Shown here: in pieces, positions 45,907-53,218 of the stretch
Layout: each line of letters starts with the position of its first letter
Numbering within the stretch: position 1 is the first letter of the stretch
Source of the DNA: Thermoguttaceae bacterium
Lineage (GTDB): Bacteria > Planctomycetota > Planctomycetia > Pirellulales > Thermoguttaceae
NCBI GenBank assembly: GCA_017557195.1
Contig: JAFZAL010000163.1
Location: 1 to 53,218, forward strand
Direction: 5' to 3'
Length of the DNA: 53,218 bases
Made by a program: the position numbers and the translations under genes
The notes under the pieces: generated by a model
Told to the model about the DNA's origin: nothing
Databases searched by the model: none
Seen by the model: only the letters and a program-made list of their open reading frames with translations

Positions 45907-47223
45907 ATGGCATTGATAAAGTTTTTCGCCTCCGTGATGAAATCGCCTCTGCTGTGGGGGTGTACAACCTGTGCAATTTTTTATACGCTGCTTCATAAAG
46001 GCGTGATAAACAACGACTTGATAGTTCGCTATTTCGCCGGGCACCCGGTTGAGTACTTTGAGGCGATTCTGTTTTTCGTGGGACTGTCCGCGTTGATAAT
46101 CAAGGGCTTTGACGTCATGCGTCAGCGCGGATTCACGTCGAAAGGGCTTTTTGGCGCGGTCAGCAAACCGGTTCCGCCCCTGGCGGCAACGCCGATGCTC
46201 AATCAGCTTGACACCCTGTCCTCGTCCAAGCAGAATTCGTACCTGATTGGTCGGTTCCGCTCTGCGTTAAGCTACGTCAGCCGCAACGGCTCTGCCGAGG
46301 GTTTGGAAGACGAACTGAAATACCTGTCGGACATGGACTCTGCCGCAATGCATCAGAGTTACGCGCTGTCCCGAATTATCGTTTGGGCGATTCCAATTTT
46401 GGGATTCCTCGGCACCGTTATCGGGATTACCGTCGCGATGGGCGAGTTGGGCGTGAGCGTTGACGGCGGCGATTCGCTGAAGAAAATGCTTGCCGGGTTG
46501 AGCGTCGCGTTCGATACGACCGCGCTGGCGTTGGCGCTGTCGATGGTTTTGATGTTTACTCAGTATATTATCGAGAGACGGGAGAACGACTTGATTTCCA
46601 CCGTTGATAAAATCGCCAGCCGCGAGTTGGCGGGTCGCTTCGAGGTCATTCCCAACACGCCGGACGGCGAACTGACGTCGCTGCGCCGCATGTTGGAAAA
46701 CATGGTTGAGTCTGTAAAAGAGATGATAGCTCATCAGTCGGCGATTTGGCAGGAGGCGTTCAGCGTCGCGGACTCTCAATGGCAAAACCGGCTCGAACAA
46801 ACCGGCGACGCCCTTCGGAGAAATCTGGCGGCGGCTCTCAACGACGTCCTTGCCGACTCCATCTCTCGCTCTATGGATCAGACGATGTCCCAGCAAAATC
46901 AGGCGTTCCTGTCCGGTTTGGCGCAGATTCAGGATCAGACGGTGGACAAGATGAAACAGTCTGCTGAAGGGTTTACCGATTCCGTTTCCGCTCTGGCGTC
47001 CGCGCAAAAAGAGATCGCTCTCCAGACGGCGCAGCTGTCTCAAATGAACGCTGTTACAGAAAATGTTACAGAACTCCAAAAGACGATGAGCCAGAATTTG
47101 AACGTCCTGGCGGGCGCGCGCAGCTTTGAAAACGCCGCCGTCAACTTGGCAGCCGCTGTAGAAATGTTGGCGTCCAGAATGAACCCGTCGTCAGAAACCG
47201 TTCGAATCAAAGACGCCGCGTAA
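45907..47223 (+). CDS. MotA/TolQ/ExbB-family proton-channel protein with long coiled-coil tail
   Basis: The 438-residue protein has two N-terminal membrane helices (~10-35, ~50-66), a cytosolic loop, and the two conserved channel helices (IVWAIPILGFLGTVIGITVAM and GLSVAFDTTALALALSMVLMF, ~155-222). About 210 residues of coiled coil follow, far more than in TolQ or ExbB. Family members pair with a TolR/ExbD/MotB subunit to convert proton flow into mechanical work. The two downstream genes encode proteins with single N-terminal helices that fit that partner role. A good ribosome-binding site (AGAAGGAATAATCC) precedes the ATG. Confidence 0.88.
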   Translation: MALIKFFASVMKSPLLWGCTTCAIFYTLLHKGVINNDLIVRYFAGHPVEYFEAILFFVGLSALIIKGFDVMRQRGFTSKGLFGAVSKPVPPLAATPMLNQLDTLSSSKQNSYLIGRFRSALSYVSRNGSAEGLEDELKYLSDMDSAAMHQSYALSRIIVWAIPILGFLGTVIGITVAMGELGVSVDGGDSLKKMLAGLSVAFDTTALALALSMVLMFTQYIIERRENDLISTVDKIASRELAGRFEVIPNTPDGELTSLRRMLENMVESVKEMIAHQSAIWQEAFSVADSQWQNRLEQTGDALRRNLAAALNDVLADSISRSMDQTMSQQNQAFLSGLAQIQDQTVDKMKQSAEGFTDSVSALASAQKEIALQTAQLSQMNAVTENVTELQKTMSQNLNVLAGARSFENAAVNLAAAVEMLASRMNPSSETVRIKDAA

Positions 47224-47227
47224 AATA

Positions 47228-47308
47228 GTGGTAAGTATTAAGTGGTAAGTGGTAAGGACGCAAGCGTTATACTAACTTACCACTTACCACTAACCACTTA
47301 CCACTTAT
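47228..47308. repeat. Heptamer inverted array (TAAGTGG / CCACTTA)
   Basis: Units of TAAGTGG on the left face CCACTTA units on the right around a short spacer, between two genes that are otherwise co-directional. Confidence 0.85.
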
Positions 47309-47330
47309 TCCCTATCCCCTGCCCTCCCAG

Positions 47331-49628
47331 ATGTCCTTCACTTCCTCCCGCCGAAACTCGTCAGCCAAAGGAAATCCGGTATCGCTGTTTCCTTTTTTGG
47401 CGGTCTTGCTGTGTACGATGGGATCGCTGTTGGGCGTTTTGCTTATCATGGCGGACTTGGCAAAGCATGAACGTCAGGAGGCGTTAAACGAACAGCAGGA
47501 ACTCGCCCAAAAGGAAGAGGAAACCGCTGTTACAGAGGACGAAGAAAAGCCGGACTACGAGCAGCTTCTGGCTCAAATCGAGGAAAAGAAAAAGCGGATT
47601 CGGGATATTCAGGAACAGCTCAATTCCCGGCTGACGGCGTCGCGTTTGGCGTTGAGCGGGATCGAAACCGAGCTGGGCGATTTGCGAACGCAGGTCGAAC
47701 TGCTCCGCAACGACGCTCTAAAGCTCGGCGGTCAGCTGGAAGCTCTCGATACGGAATTCCTCAAAGAACAGCTTGCTGCAATGGAATCGGATCTCGCCGA
47801 CAAGAAGAAGGAACTGGAAGGGCTTCGAGAGAAAAACCGTGACACTAAGCCCGGTCTGGCGGTCATTCCGCATAAAGGTCAGTACAATACAAACCGATAC
47901 CCGATTTACGTCGTCTGCACGTCGCACGGCGTTCTTCTTCAGCCGGAGGGAATCTATCTCACCGCCAGCGACTTCGCCTGTAATTTGTCGCTGGGATCTC
48001 CGCTGGAAGCCGCCATGCGCGCCAAGCGGGAATATCTGCTCAAGCAAAACGCCTTTGACCCGGTTCAGGACGGGGAGCCGTACCCGCTGATTCTGGTTCG
48101 TCCGGACGGGATTGAATACTACTACGCAGCTCGAATGGCGATTTCCGCTTTCGGCGACGATTTCGGATACAAGCTCATCGGCGAAAAACAGGCGGACGAA
48201 CTGGTCTATCCGCCGGAAGATTCCGAGATGACAGCCGCCATTCAGGAAGCGGTCGACAGAGCGCGAATCAACATGCGGGAAATGGCGAAGATGGCGCCCG
48301 CGATGGAAGGATCCGCCAACGGTCCGGTCGCGTACCGTGTCAACGGCGCCGGCGCGCGAGAAGCCGTCAGTCTGGACGGTTCCAGCCGCGTGGCGGAAGT
48401 GTTGCGTAACAGCCGATCCAGCGGAAATCCTGGCGTCGGCTCTGGCGGCGTCCCCGACGGAGCGCCCGGCGCAGCGTCCGCCGTCAATTCCGGACCCTAC
48501 GGAACCGGATACAATTATTCTGGAAACGGTACGCCCGGCAACCCCGGCAGTCCTTCAATTGTCATGGGAACGCCTGACGTTGGCGGAAATGGCATGGGCG
48601 GAAATGGCATTGGCGGCGGAAATGGATTAAACTCGCAACTCGCAACAGGTGGCGGCGCTCCCGGTTCTCCCGGATTCGTTTCCTCCGGTCAGCAGGACGC
48701 AGAGGGCTTTTCTTCTGCTGGCTTGGGAGGACTGGGCGCCGGACAGTATAATCCAAACGCGGCTGGACGTCCAGGAACCGGCTCGAACGGCGTGTATCTG
48801 CCGCTGGAAACCGCGCAGAACGAGACGGCAAAATCCGTGTCGAACAGCGTCTTTGGCGGTCTGACGGAAGCGGAAAATATCGACCCGTCCAGCAACGCCT
48901 TGGGATCGAACCCGCTCCTGACAGGAACCGGCAGGAACTCTTCCGACCCCGTTGCCGTGAAAAGCGTAACAGCCCGGGCGGCGGGATCCGGTCAGAAAGT
49001 CGGTCAAAACGGTCAGGCGGGTCAGCAGTCGGATATAAAATACAATCCGCTGATGGAACCGCCGCCGGAAGTTCCCCCAATCCCGGGACAGCAAGATTCT
49101 CGCAACTCGCAGCTTGCAACTCGCAACTCTGCCAGCCCTGTTACAGGGCAGATGGGAATGGCGTATACGGACAGTTCCGGAAAGCCGCAGGTTGCGGCGA
49201 AAGTCAACGTTGACCCGGCGGAATTTGTGAAGAAGGACAACGAACACGACAAACATCAGCGCAGTTTGGCGCAGCGGTTAGGTCCCAACTGGGCGGTTCC
49301 GGAAATCAAAGCCAAGGCTCTTTCCATTTCCCGCGCCGTTCGCGTGGACGTCGAGCCGGACTGCTTTGTCGTCTATCCCGCCATGACGTCGGAAAAACCG
49401 ATTCGGCTGCCGATTTACGGCGAGGTTTCAGACGCAGTTGTCGAAGGACTGATCCGAACCGTTCGCGGTCAGACGTCGGCGTGGGGCGACCCCGGCACGA
49501 ATTCCTACTGGAAACCGTATTTGAAACTGTCCACAAAACCCGGCGCCGAACCCCGCGTTAAAGAACTCCGTTCCGCTCTGACAGACAGCGGAATTGAGAT
49601 TGAAGAGGCAACAAATGGAAGGCGGTAA
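47331..49628 (+). CDS. Membrane-anchored coiled-coil and Gly-rich partner of the proton channel
   Basis: The 765-residue protein has one N-terminal membrane helix (FPFLAVLLCTMGSLLGVLLIM, ~20-43) and a coiled coil (~50-165, EEKKKRIRDIQEQLNSR). A globular domain follows (~175-290, KGQYNTNRYPIYVVCTSHGV), then a long Gly/Ser/Asn/Pro-rich low-complexity region (~330-610), and a C-terminal domain (~635-765, FVVYPAMTSEKPIRLPIYGE). The single helix after a short cytosolic stretch fits a TolR/MotB-like subunit. Heptamer DNA repeats are translated within the low-complexity part near residues 434-440 and 589-602 (NSQLAT, DSRNSQLATRNS). No ribosome-binding site is evident. Confidence 0.75.
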   Translation: MSFTSSRRNSSAKGNPVSLFPFLAVLLCTMGSLLGVLLIMADLAKHERQEALNEQQELAQKEEETAVTEDEEKPDYEQLLAQIEEKKKRIRDIQEQLNSRLTASRLALSGIETELGDLRTQVELLRNDALKLGGQLEALDTEFLKEQLAAMESDLADKKKELEGLREKNRDTKPGLAVIPHKGQYNTNRYPIYVVCTSHGVLLQPEGIYLTASDFACNLSLGSPLEAAMRAKREYLLKQNAFDPVQDGEPYPLILVRPDGIEYYYAARMAISAFGDDFGYKLIGEKQADELVYPPEDSEMTAAIQEAVDRARINMREMAKMAPAMEGSANGPVAYRVNGAGAREAVSLDGSSRVAEVLRNSRSSGNPGVGSGGVPDGAPGAASAVNSGPYGTGYNYSGNGTPGNPGSPSIVMGTPDVGGNGMGGNGIGGGNGLNSQLATGGGAPGSPGFVSSGQQDAEGFSSAGLGGLGAGQYNPNAAGRPGTGSNGVYLPLETAQNETAKSVSNSVFGGLTEAENIDPSSNALGSNPLLTGTGRNSSDPVAVKSVTARAAGSGQKVGQNGQAGQQSDIKYNPLMEPPPEVPPIPGQQDSRNSQLATRNSASPVTGQMGMAYTDSSGKPQVAAKVNVDPAEFVKKDNEHDKHQRSLAQRLGPNWAVPEIKAKALSISRAVRVDVEPDCFVVYPAMTSEKPIRLPIYGEVSDAVVEGLIRTVRGQTSAWGDPGTNSYWKPYLKLSTKPGAEPRVKELRSALTDSGIEIEEATNGRR

Positions 49629-49780
49629 TGGAGCGACCAACGGGAGCGGAATTACGCATTCGCCGTCAGGCGAACCTAATGCAAGGCAATAGACGTTAAT
49701 GGAGCGCCCGTAAAGCCTCACGCGAAGTTCGCAAAGTTCGCAAAGTTTTAAAAAAGATTACTTAGCGTACTTGGCGTGAT
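49617..49780. repeat. GGCGGTAA-type element and 9-mer block
   Basis: 49617-49675 is one copy of the GGCGGTAATGGAGCGACC-type element ending in an inverted TTCGCC/GGCGAA pair. 49718-49780 has CACGCGAAGTTCGCAAAGTT-type 9-mers. The element begins inside the last codons of the preceding gene. Confidence 0.75.
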
Positions 49781-49809
49781 GTCATTAAAAACTCCTAACT
49801 TACAGATAT

Positions 49810-50856
49810 ATGTACAGAAATAAACCTAATAACGAAGACGAATCACTCGGCGCAGGGCAGGACTCCTTCCTTGACGTCGTGGCGAATATTGTCGGTATTT
49901 TGATTATTCTCACCGCGGTGGTTGGCGCTCGAGTTCAGCATGTAATCGCTCATCCGGTTACTGTCGAGGAACAGAGCGTTACAGAAGACAAGTCGGCAGA
50001 GGTCGACTCGCAACTCGCAACTCGCAACTCGCAACTCGAAAAGCAGGTGGAACAGTCGGCGTCGGAAGCGGCGTCGATGGAAGCTCACGCGTTGGAAACG
50101 CAAAAGACGATTGCTCTGGTTGAAGCGCAGGCGCAGGCGTTGAATCAGACTCGGGCGGAAATCGCTCAGGCGACCGAGGAGGCGAAAAAGGAAATCGAAT
50201 CCAAACGCGAAAAGCTCTCGGAGGCGGAAAAGGAGAAGTTCGATTTACAGCAGAAAATAGCGCAAAAGTCGACTGAGGTTCAGGAACTGGAAAAGAGCAT
50301 CGGGTACGAGATGTCGCAGAAAAAGCCGGACGTGAAAAAGCTCGAATGTTACCCGACCGCCATCAGCAAACAGGTGGATAAAAGCGAGGTCTGGATTCAG
50401 GTCAAAAAAGGGCGCGTTGCCTGTATCCCGTCGGAAAAGCTGATAGAATCGTTCAAACAGGTTGTCATGTCGCCGGGCAATACCAAGACGATGTGGGACG
50501 GGGGAAAAGTAACCGCGACCGTCGGCCCGTTCGACGGCTTTTTCCTGGAGGGCGCTGCGTGGAAGGAGAATACCAACGCGTCTGTCGACGTCCGGTTTAT
50601 TCCGGTTTCTGAAGAAGTGGGCGAGACGGTCGACGAGGCGATGGAAAGCATGGAATCTTCGTTCCAGAAACTGCTTCGGAAGAACAATCCCGCCACGACG
50701 GTTATAACCGTCTGGGTTTACGAAGACAGCTTCGTCCAGTTCCAGGAGATTGAGAAATATCTGTACGATTCCGGATACCGCGTCGCCGCCCGACCGTTAC
50801 CCAACGGCGTTCCGATCGGCGCCGGCCCCAACGGCTCGCGTTCCGCGGCGCAATAG
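49810..50856 (+). CDS. ExbD/TolR-like membrane protein with coiled coil
   Basis: The 348-residue protein has an ExbD-like N-terminal helix (QDSFLDVVANIVGILIILTA, ~17-38; the Asp in FLDVVAN is at the position of the proton-carrying residue), a coiled coil (~65-180) and a C-terminal globular region (~190-335). The frame contains SQLATRNSQL at 67-76, encoded by a CGCAACT heptamer array. It completes a three-gene channel cassette with the MotA/TolQ-like protein. No clear ribosome-binding site. Confidence 0.8.
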   Translation: MYRNKPNNEDESLGAGQDSFLDVVANIVGILIILTAVVGARVQHVIAHPVTVEEQSVTEDKSAEVDSQLATRNSQLEKQVEQSASEAASMEAHALETQKTIALVEAQAQALNQTRAEIAQATEEAKKEIESKREKLSEAEKEKFDLQQKIAQKSTEVQELEKSIGYEMSQKKPDVKKLECYPTAISKQVDKSEVWIQVKKGRVACIPSEKLIESFKQVVMSPGNTKTMWDGGKVTATVGPFDGFFLEGAAWKENTNASVDVRFIPVSEEVGETVDEAMESMESSFQKLLRKNNPATTVITVWVYEDSFVQFQEIEKYLYDSGYRVAARPLPNGVPIGAGPNGSRSAAQ

Positions 50857-50867
50857 GCGTCACGCTA

Positions 50868-50932
50868 AATGGAAGGCGGTAATGAAGCGAGTGAAACGAG
50901 CGGAATTACGCAGTTCGCCGAAGGCGAACCAA
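50868..50932. repeat. GGCGGTAA-type element copy
   Basis: GGCGGTAATGAAGCGAGTGA... to ATTACGCA, ending in the TTCGCC..GGCGAA mini-hairpin; one of seven recognised copies in the window. Confidence 0.75.
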
Positions 50933-50972
50933 TCTATATTATCGCAGATTATGCTTGCCTAACAGTGAATAA

Positions 50973-51245
50973 CCTCACGCAAAGTACGCAAAGGACGCGA
51001 AGTGATCTTTTTTAAAATACTTTGCGAACTTCGCGAACTTGGCGTGAGCCTTTAACAAAGGAAAATAACCTCACGCAAAGTACGCAAAGGACGCGAAGTG
51101 ATCTTTTTTTAAAACTTTGCGAACTTCGCGAACTTGGCGTGAGCCTTTAACAAAGGAAAATAACCACACGCAAAGTGCGCAAAGGACGCGAAGTGATCTT
51201 TTTTAAAACTTTGCGAACTTCGCGAACTTGGCGTGAGCCTTTAAC
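50973..51245. repeat. Three tandem ~94-bp hairpin repeats
   Basis: Copies start at 50973, 51069 and 51163 and differ at only a few positions. Each begins CTCACGCAAAGTACGCAAAG and ends GCGTGAGCCTTTAAC, so CTCACGC and GCGTGAG can pair, enclosing complementary 9-mer blocks around a central T/A run. No coding potential. Confidence 0.9.
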
Positions 51246-51382
51246 GGGCGATTCATAACCGCCGTTCTTTGCGTGTACTCTTTAGCGCCCTATTGTACCG
51301 AACCGGGATTGGCGCTATAATTCAAGAAAACAAGATAAGAGATCTTCGTTTGTTCTCACGTATCCGCGCAAAAGGAGATGTT

Positions 51383-52078
51383 ATGCAAAAGACAAATATT
51401 GTAAAATACGTTTTTATCGCATTAACCGTAATCGTCGTTTGCTTTTTAACATTGACGCTAATCGTTCGATTTTATAAAACTCCTCTAGGCGATACTCTCT
51501 TGGATTATGCTATTTATAATGACTCTTTAATACAGGTTAAATGTCTGGTTGCCTTGGGCGCGGACGTCAAAGCAAAAAACAAAGACGGATATAACGCCTT
51601 GCATTATGCCGCTATAAATAGAAACAGTTCTTTAGAAATAGTTCAATGGCTGTCTGAATATGGATTGGACGTCCATGAAAGAGTCTACGATGGAGGAACA
51701 ACCTTGCATTTAGCCGTTGCCAGCTATAATCTGGCGCTTGCTGAATGGCTGGTTAAACAGGGATTGGACGTCAACGCAAAAAATGACAAAGGCGTAACCG
51801 TTTTGCATACTGCCGTCCATGGCGGCGATTTGAAGGTTGTTCAATGGCTTGTTGAACAGGGAGCGGATATCAACGCAAAAGACATGTGGGGAAGAACTGT
51901 TTTACATTTGGCTGCCTTTAGCGATTCTGTCGAGGTTATTAAATGGCTTGTTGAACAGGGGTTGGACGTCAATGCAAAAGACAACGATGGAAAGACGCCT
52001 TTGGATATGGTTTGTCGACGCAATAATGCTGTAATTCAATGGCTCCGAGAGCATGGCGCGAAAGAGTCGGAAGAGTAG
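51383..52078 (+). CDS. Membrane-anchored ankyrin-repeat protein
   Basis: From ATG 51383 (AAGGAGATGTT precedes it) the product has 231 residues. One membrane helix (YVFIALTVIVVCFLTLTLIV) is followed by about six ankyrin repeats with the usual pattern, for example DGYNALHYAAINRN, GTTLHLAVASYNLALAEWL and GKTPLDMVCRRNNAVIQWL. Successive repeats at the DNA level are near-identical, suggesting recent internal duplication. Ankyrin repeats bind proteins; the partner is unknown. Confidence 0.88.
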   Translation: MQKTNIVKYVFIALTVIVVCFLTLTLIVRFYKTPLGDTLLDYAIYNDSLIQVKCLVALGADVKAKNKDGYNALHYAAINRNSSLEIVQWLSEYGLDVHERVYDGGTTLHLAVASYNLALAEWLVKQGLDVNAKNDKGVTVLHTAVHGGDLKVVQWLVEQGADINAKDMWGRTVLHLAAFSDSVEVIKWLVEQGLDVNAKDNDGKTPLDMVCRRNNAVIQWLREHGAKESEE

Positions 52079-52119
52079 TCCAAAGAGGCTGCTAAAAACC
52101 GCTTCCGTTGGACTCTGCA

Positions 52120-52345
52120 AATAACCCCGAAGGGGTTGCATTTCTATAACCGGCGGTTTTCAACCACCGGGGAAAGAAAACTCAATAAAACAAAAAATCG
52201 ACAAATACCCTTTTTCTTCCCCCCCGCGCCAACGGCGCGGGGGGGAAGAAAAAGAGACTGACTCGATTAGGAGGGAGCGTAGAGGGCTGCGCCGCCCGTA
52301 GACTAAAGTCGACGGTTATAGAAATGGCGTCCCCTCCGGGACGCG
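52120..52345. mobile_element. MITE/REP-like element with perfect central hairpin
   Basis: CATTTCTATAACCG (52139-52153) on one side and its inverse CGGTTATAGAAATG (52311-52327) on the other flank a perfect 21-bp hairpin (arms 52210-52230 and 52234-52254, loop AAC). No ORF lies inside. The layout suggests a non-autonomous mobile or REP-type element; the transposase is not in the window. Confidence 0.55.
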
Positions 52346-52468
52346 ACTCTGGTTCTCATCTTGTCTGTTTTACATGAATATTTTCGCGCGCCCAAAATTC
52401 GAAAAAAAACTTGCCCGTCCCCTTGTACAAAATCTCATTTGGGGGTATAATTATATTAATTATATAGT

Positions 52469-52550
52469 TACGAGTAGCGAGTTGCGAGTTGCGAGAAAGC
52501 AACGAGCAACATAATCAACTCCTCACTCCTCCCTCCTAACTCCTAACTAA
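52469..52550. repeat. Heptamer arrays before the last gene
   Basis: GTTGCGA units (about 52475-52496) and CTCCTAA/CTCCTCA units (52518-52550) directly precede the start at 52572. Confidence 0.8.
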
Positions 52551-52571
52551 ATTAACCTCGGATTTACACAA

Positions 52572-53218
52572 ATGAAACGACTACTATATACTACTATCGC
52601 GTTGGCGCTGTTGGTTTGGCTTGGTTCCACAGGCTTGGCTCAGGAAGCGGAGCAGAAACCGGATCAGGCGGCGGAAACGGCTCAGCCGGCTCAGCCGACT
52701 CAACCGAAGGCTTCGGAAGATCCGTCGCTGGAAGAGAAACAGCGCATCGTTCACGACCAGTGGAAGCGGCTGGAAGAGATTCTCCTTCGCATGTCGGAAA
52801 CGACGGCTTTGACCGACCCCGACAGAGCGGAGTTGATTAAAAAGGTCATCGCTCAGGGCAAGCAGAAGATGATCGACCCGCAGTTCCAGACGCTGACCGA
52901 TCTGCTCAAAGACGGCGAAATCAGCCGCGCTCTGGACAACCAAAAGGATCTCCGCGCCGACCTCAACGACCTGCTCAAGGTTCTGGAAACGGAAAACCGC
53001 ATGCGCCGCGTCAAGTCGGAAAAAGAGCGCATCAAGGGGTACATCAAGGATCTGGAAAAGCTCATTGCCGGTCAGAGGAACTTGCAGAATCAAACCATGA
53101 ACTCGGACGACGTCCAAAAGTTATCCGGTCAGCAAACCAAACTGTCCGAGATGGCGGAATCCCTCAAACAGAAAATGGACGCCGACGAAAAAGCCGGTCA
53201 GCCGCAAGACTCCCAGAA
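52572..53218 (+). CDS. Exported coiled-coil protein, partial
   Basis: The gene opens at ATG 52572 and continues past the window (215 codons seen). It starts with a signal peptide (MKRLLYTTIALALLVWLGST..AQ), then a Gln/Pro/Ala-rich linker, then long charged helices (EEKQRIVHDQWKRLEEIL; GYIKDLEKLIAGQRNLQNQ). It has the look of the exported long-coiled-coil proteins common in planctomycetes; the remaining domain structure cannot be judged. The strong minus-strand frame across the same bases is a shadow. Confidence 0.8.
   Translation, partial: MKRLLYTTIALALLVWLGSTGLAQEAEQKPDQAAETAQPAQPTQPKASEDPSLEEKQRIVHDQWKRLEEILLRMSETTALTDPDRAELIKKVIAQGKQKMIDPQFQTLTDLLKDGEISRALDNQKDLRADLNDLLKVLETENRMRRVKSEKERIKGYIKDLEKLIAGQRNLQNQTMNSDDVQKLSGQQTKLSEMAESLKQKMDADEKAGQPQDSQ

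Noticed and set aside
50973..51245. Possible CRISPR array
   Set aside because: The repeats are ~94 bp, adjoining with no unique spacers, and internally palindromic; no cas gene is present.
52584..53117. Minus-strand frame of 177 codons at the window end
   Set aside because: The plus strand encodes a protein with a signal peptide and regular charged helices starting at 52572; the minus frame is a Leu/Arg/Phe-rich shadow.

Overview
The window is about 53 kb of chromosome with roughly 50% GC. It looks like a member of the Planctomycetota, possibly an anaerobic or host-associated one, though a Verrucomicrobia/Lentisphaerae relative is not excluded. The pointers are a very large secreted protein with autotransporter-type beta-strand repeats and a C-terminal PEP-CTERM tag, a Tat-exported [FeFe] hydrogenase, an ECF sigma/membrane anti-sigma-like pair, secreted polysaccharide-degrading enzymes, and many species-specific intergenic repeats. 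This placement is inferred from gene content only.

Layout. Positions 1-5290 form a nitrogen-assimilation block: two split glutamate synthase genes (minus), glnA (plus), and an ANTAR-domain RNA-binding antiterminator just downstream. The divergent glnA and gltB leaders carry the same hairpin plus an overlapping terminator, matching the known ANTAR target. Positions 5291-9288 hold repeats, small hypothetical genes, a DhaL-like kinase subunit and tRNA-Glu. Positions 9883-25357 are a carbohydrate and surface region: sugar transporter, GH-A clan hydrolase, PL26-like lyase, small proline-rich exported proteins and the PEP-CTERM protein. Positions 25433-28818 carry a TSUP exporter, a dual-specificity-type phosphatase, lspA, rph and a third proline-rich protein.

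Positions 28921-34353 (minus) are the standout: a tight six-gene cluster encoding two ESCRT-III-like coiled-coil proteins with C-terminal MIM1-like motifs, a Vps4-like AAA+ ATPase with an N-terminal MIT-like helical domain, a small winged-helix-like protein, a membrane protein with a CsgG/LpoB-like domain, and a Band-7-like/coiled-coil/DUF4384-like protein. It looks like a bacterial membrane-remodelling machine built on ESCRT logic.

Positions 34674-43056 hold the [FeFe] hydrogenase, the ECF sigma/anti-sigma pair, ogt, pepF, a 53-residue ORF and rnr. Positions 43328-50856 hold an HTH membrane protein, a QueD-like enzyme and a MotA/TolQ-ExbD-like complex of three genes. The end holds a tandem repeat array, an ankyrin protein, a MITE-like element and a truncated secreted coiled-coil protein.

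A feature running through the whole window is intergenic arrays of 7-bp tandem repeats. The unit sequence differs between loci but the period is always seven, and the arrays are often arranged as inverted pairs. One unit type, which has no stop codon in any frame, also occurs inside two genes.
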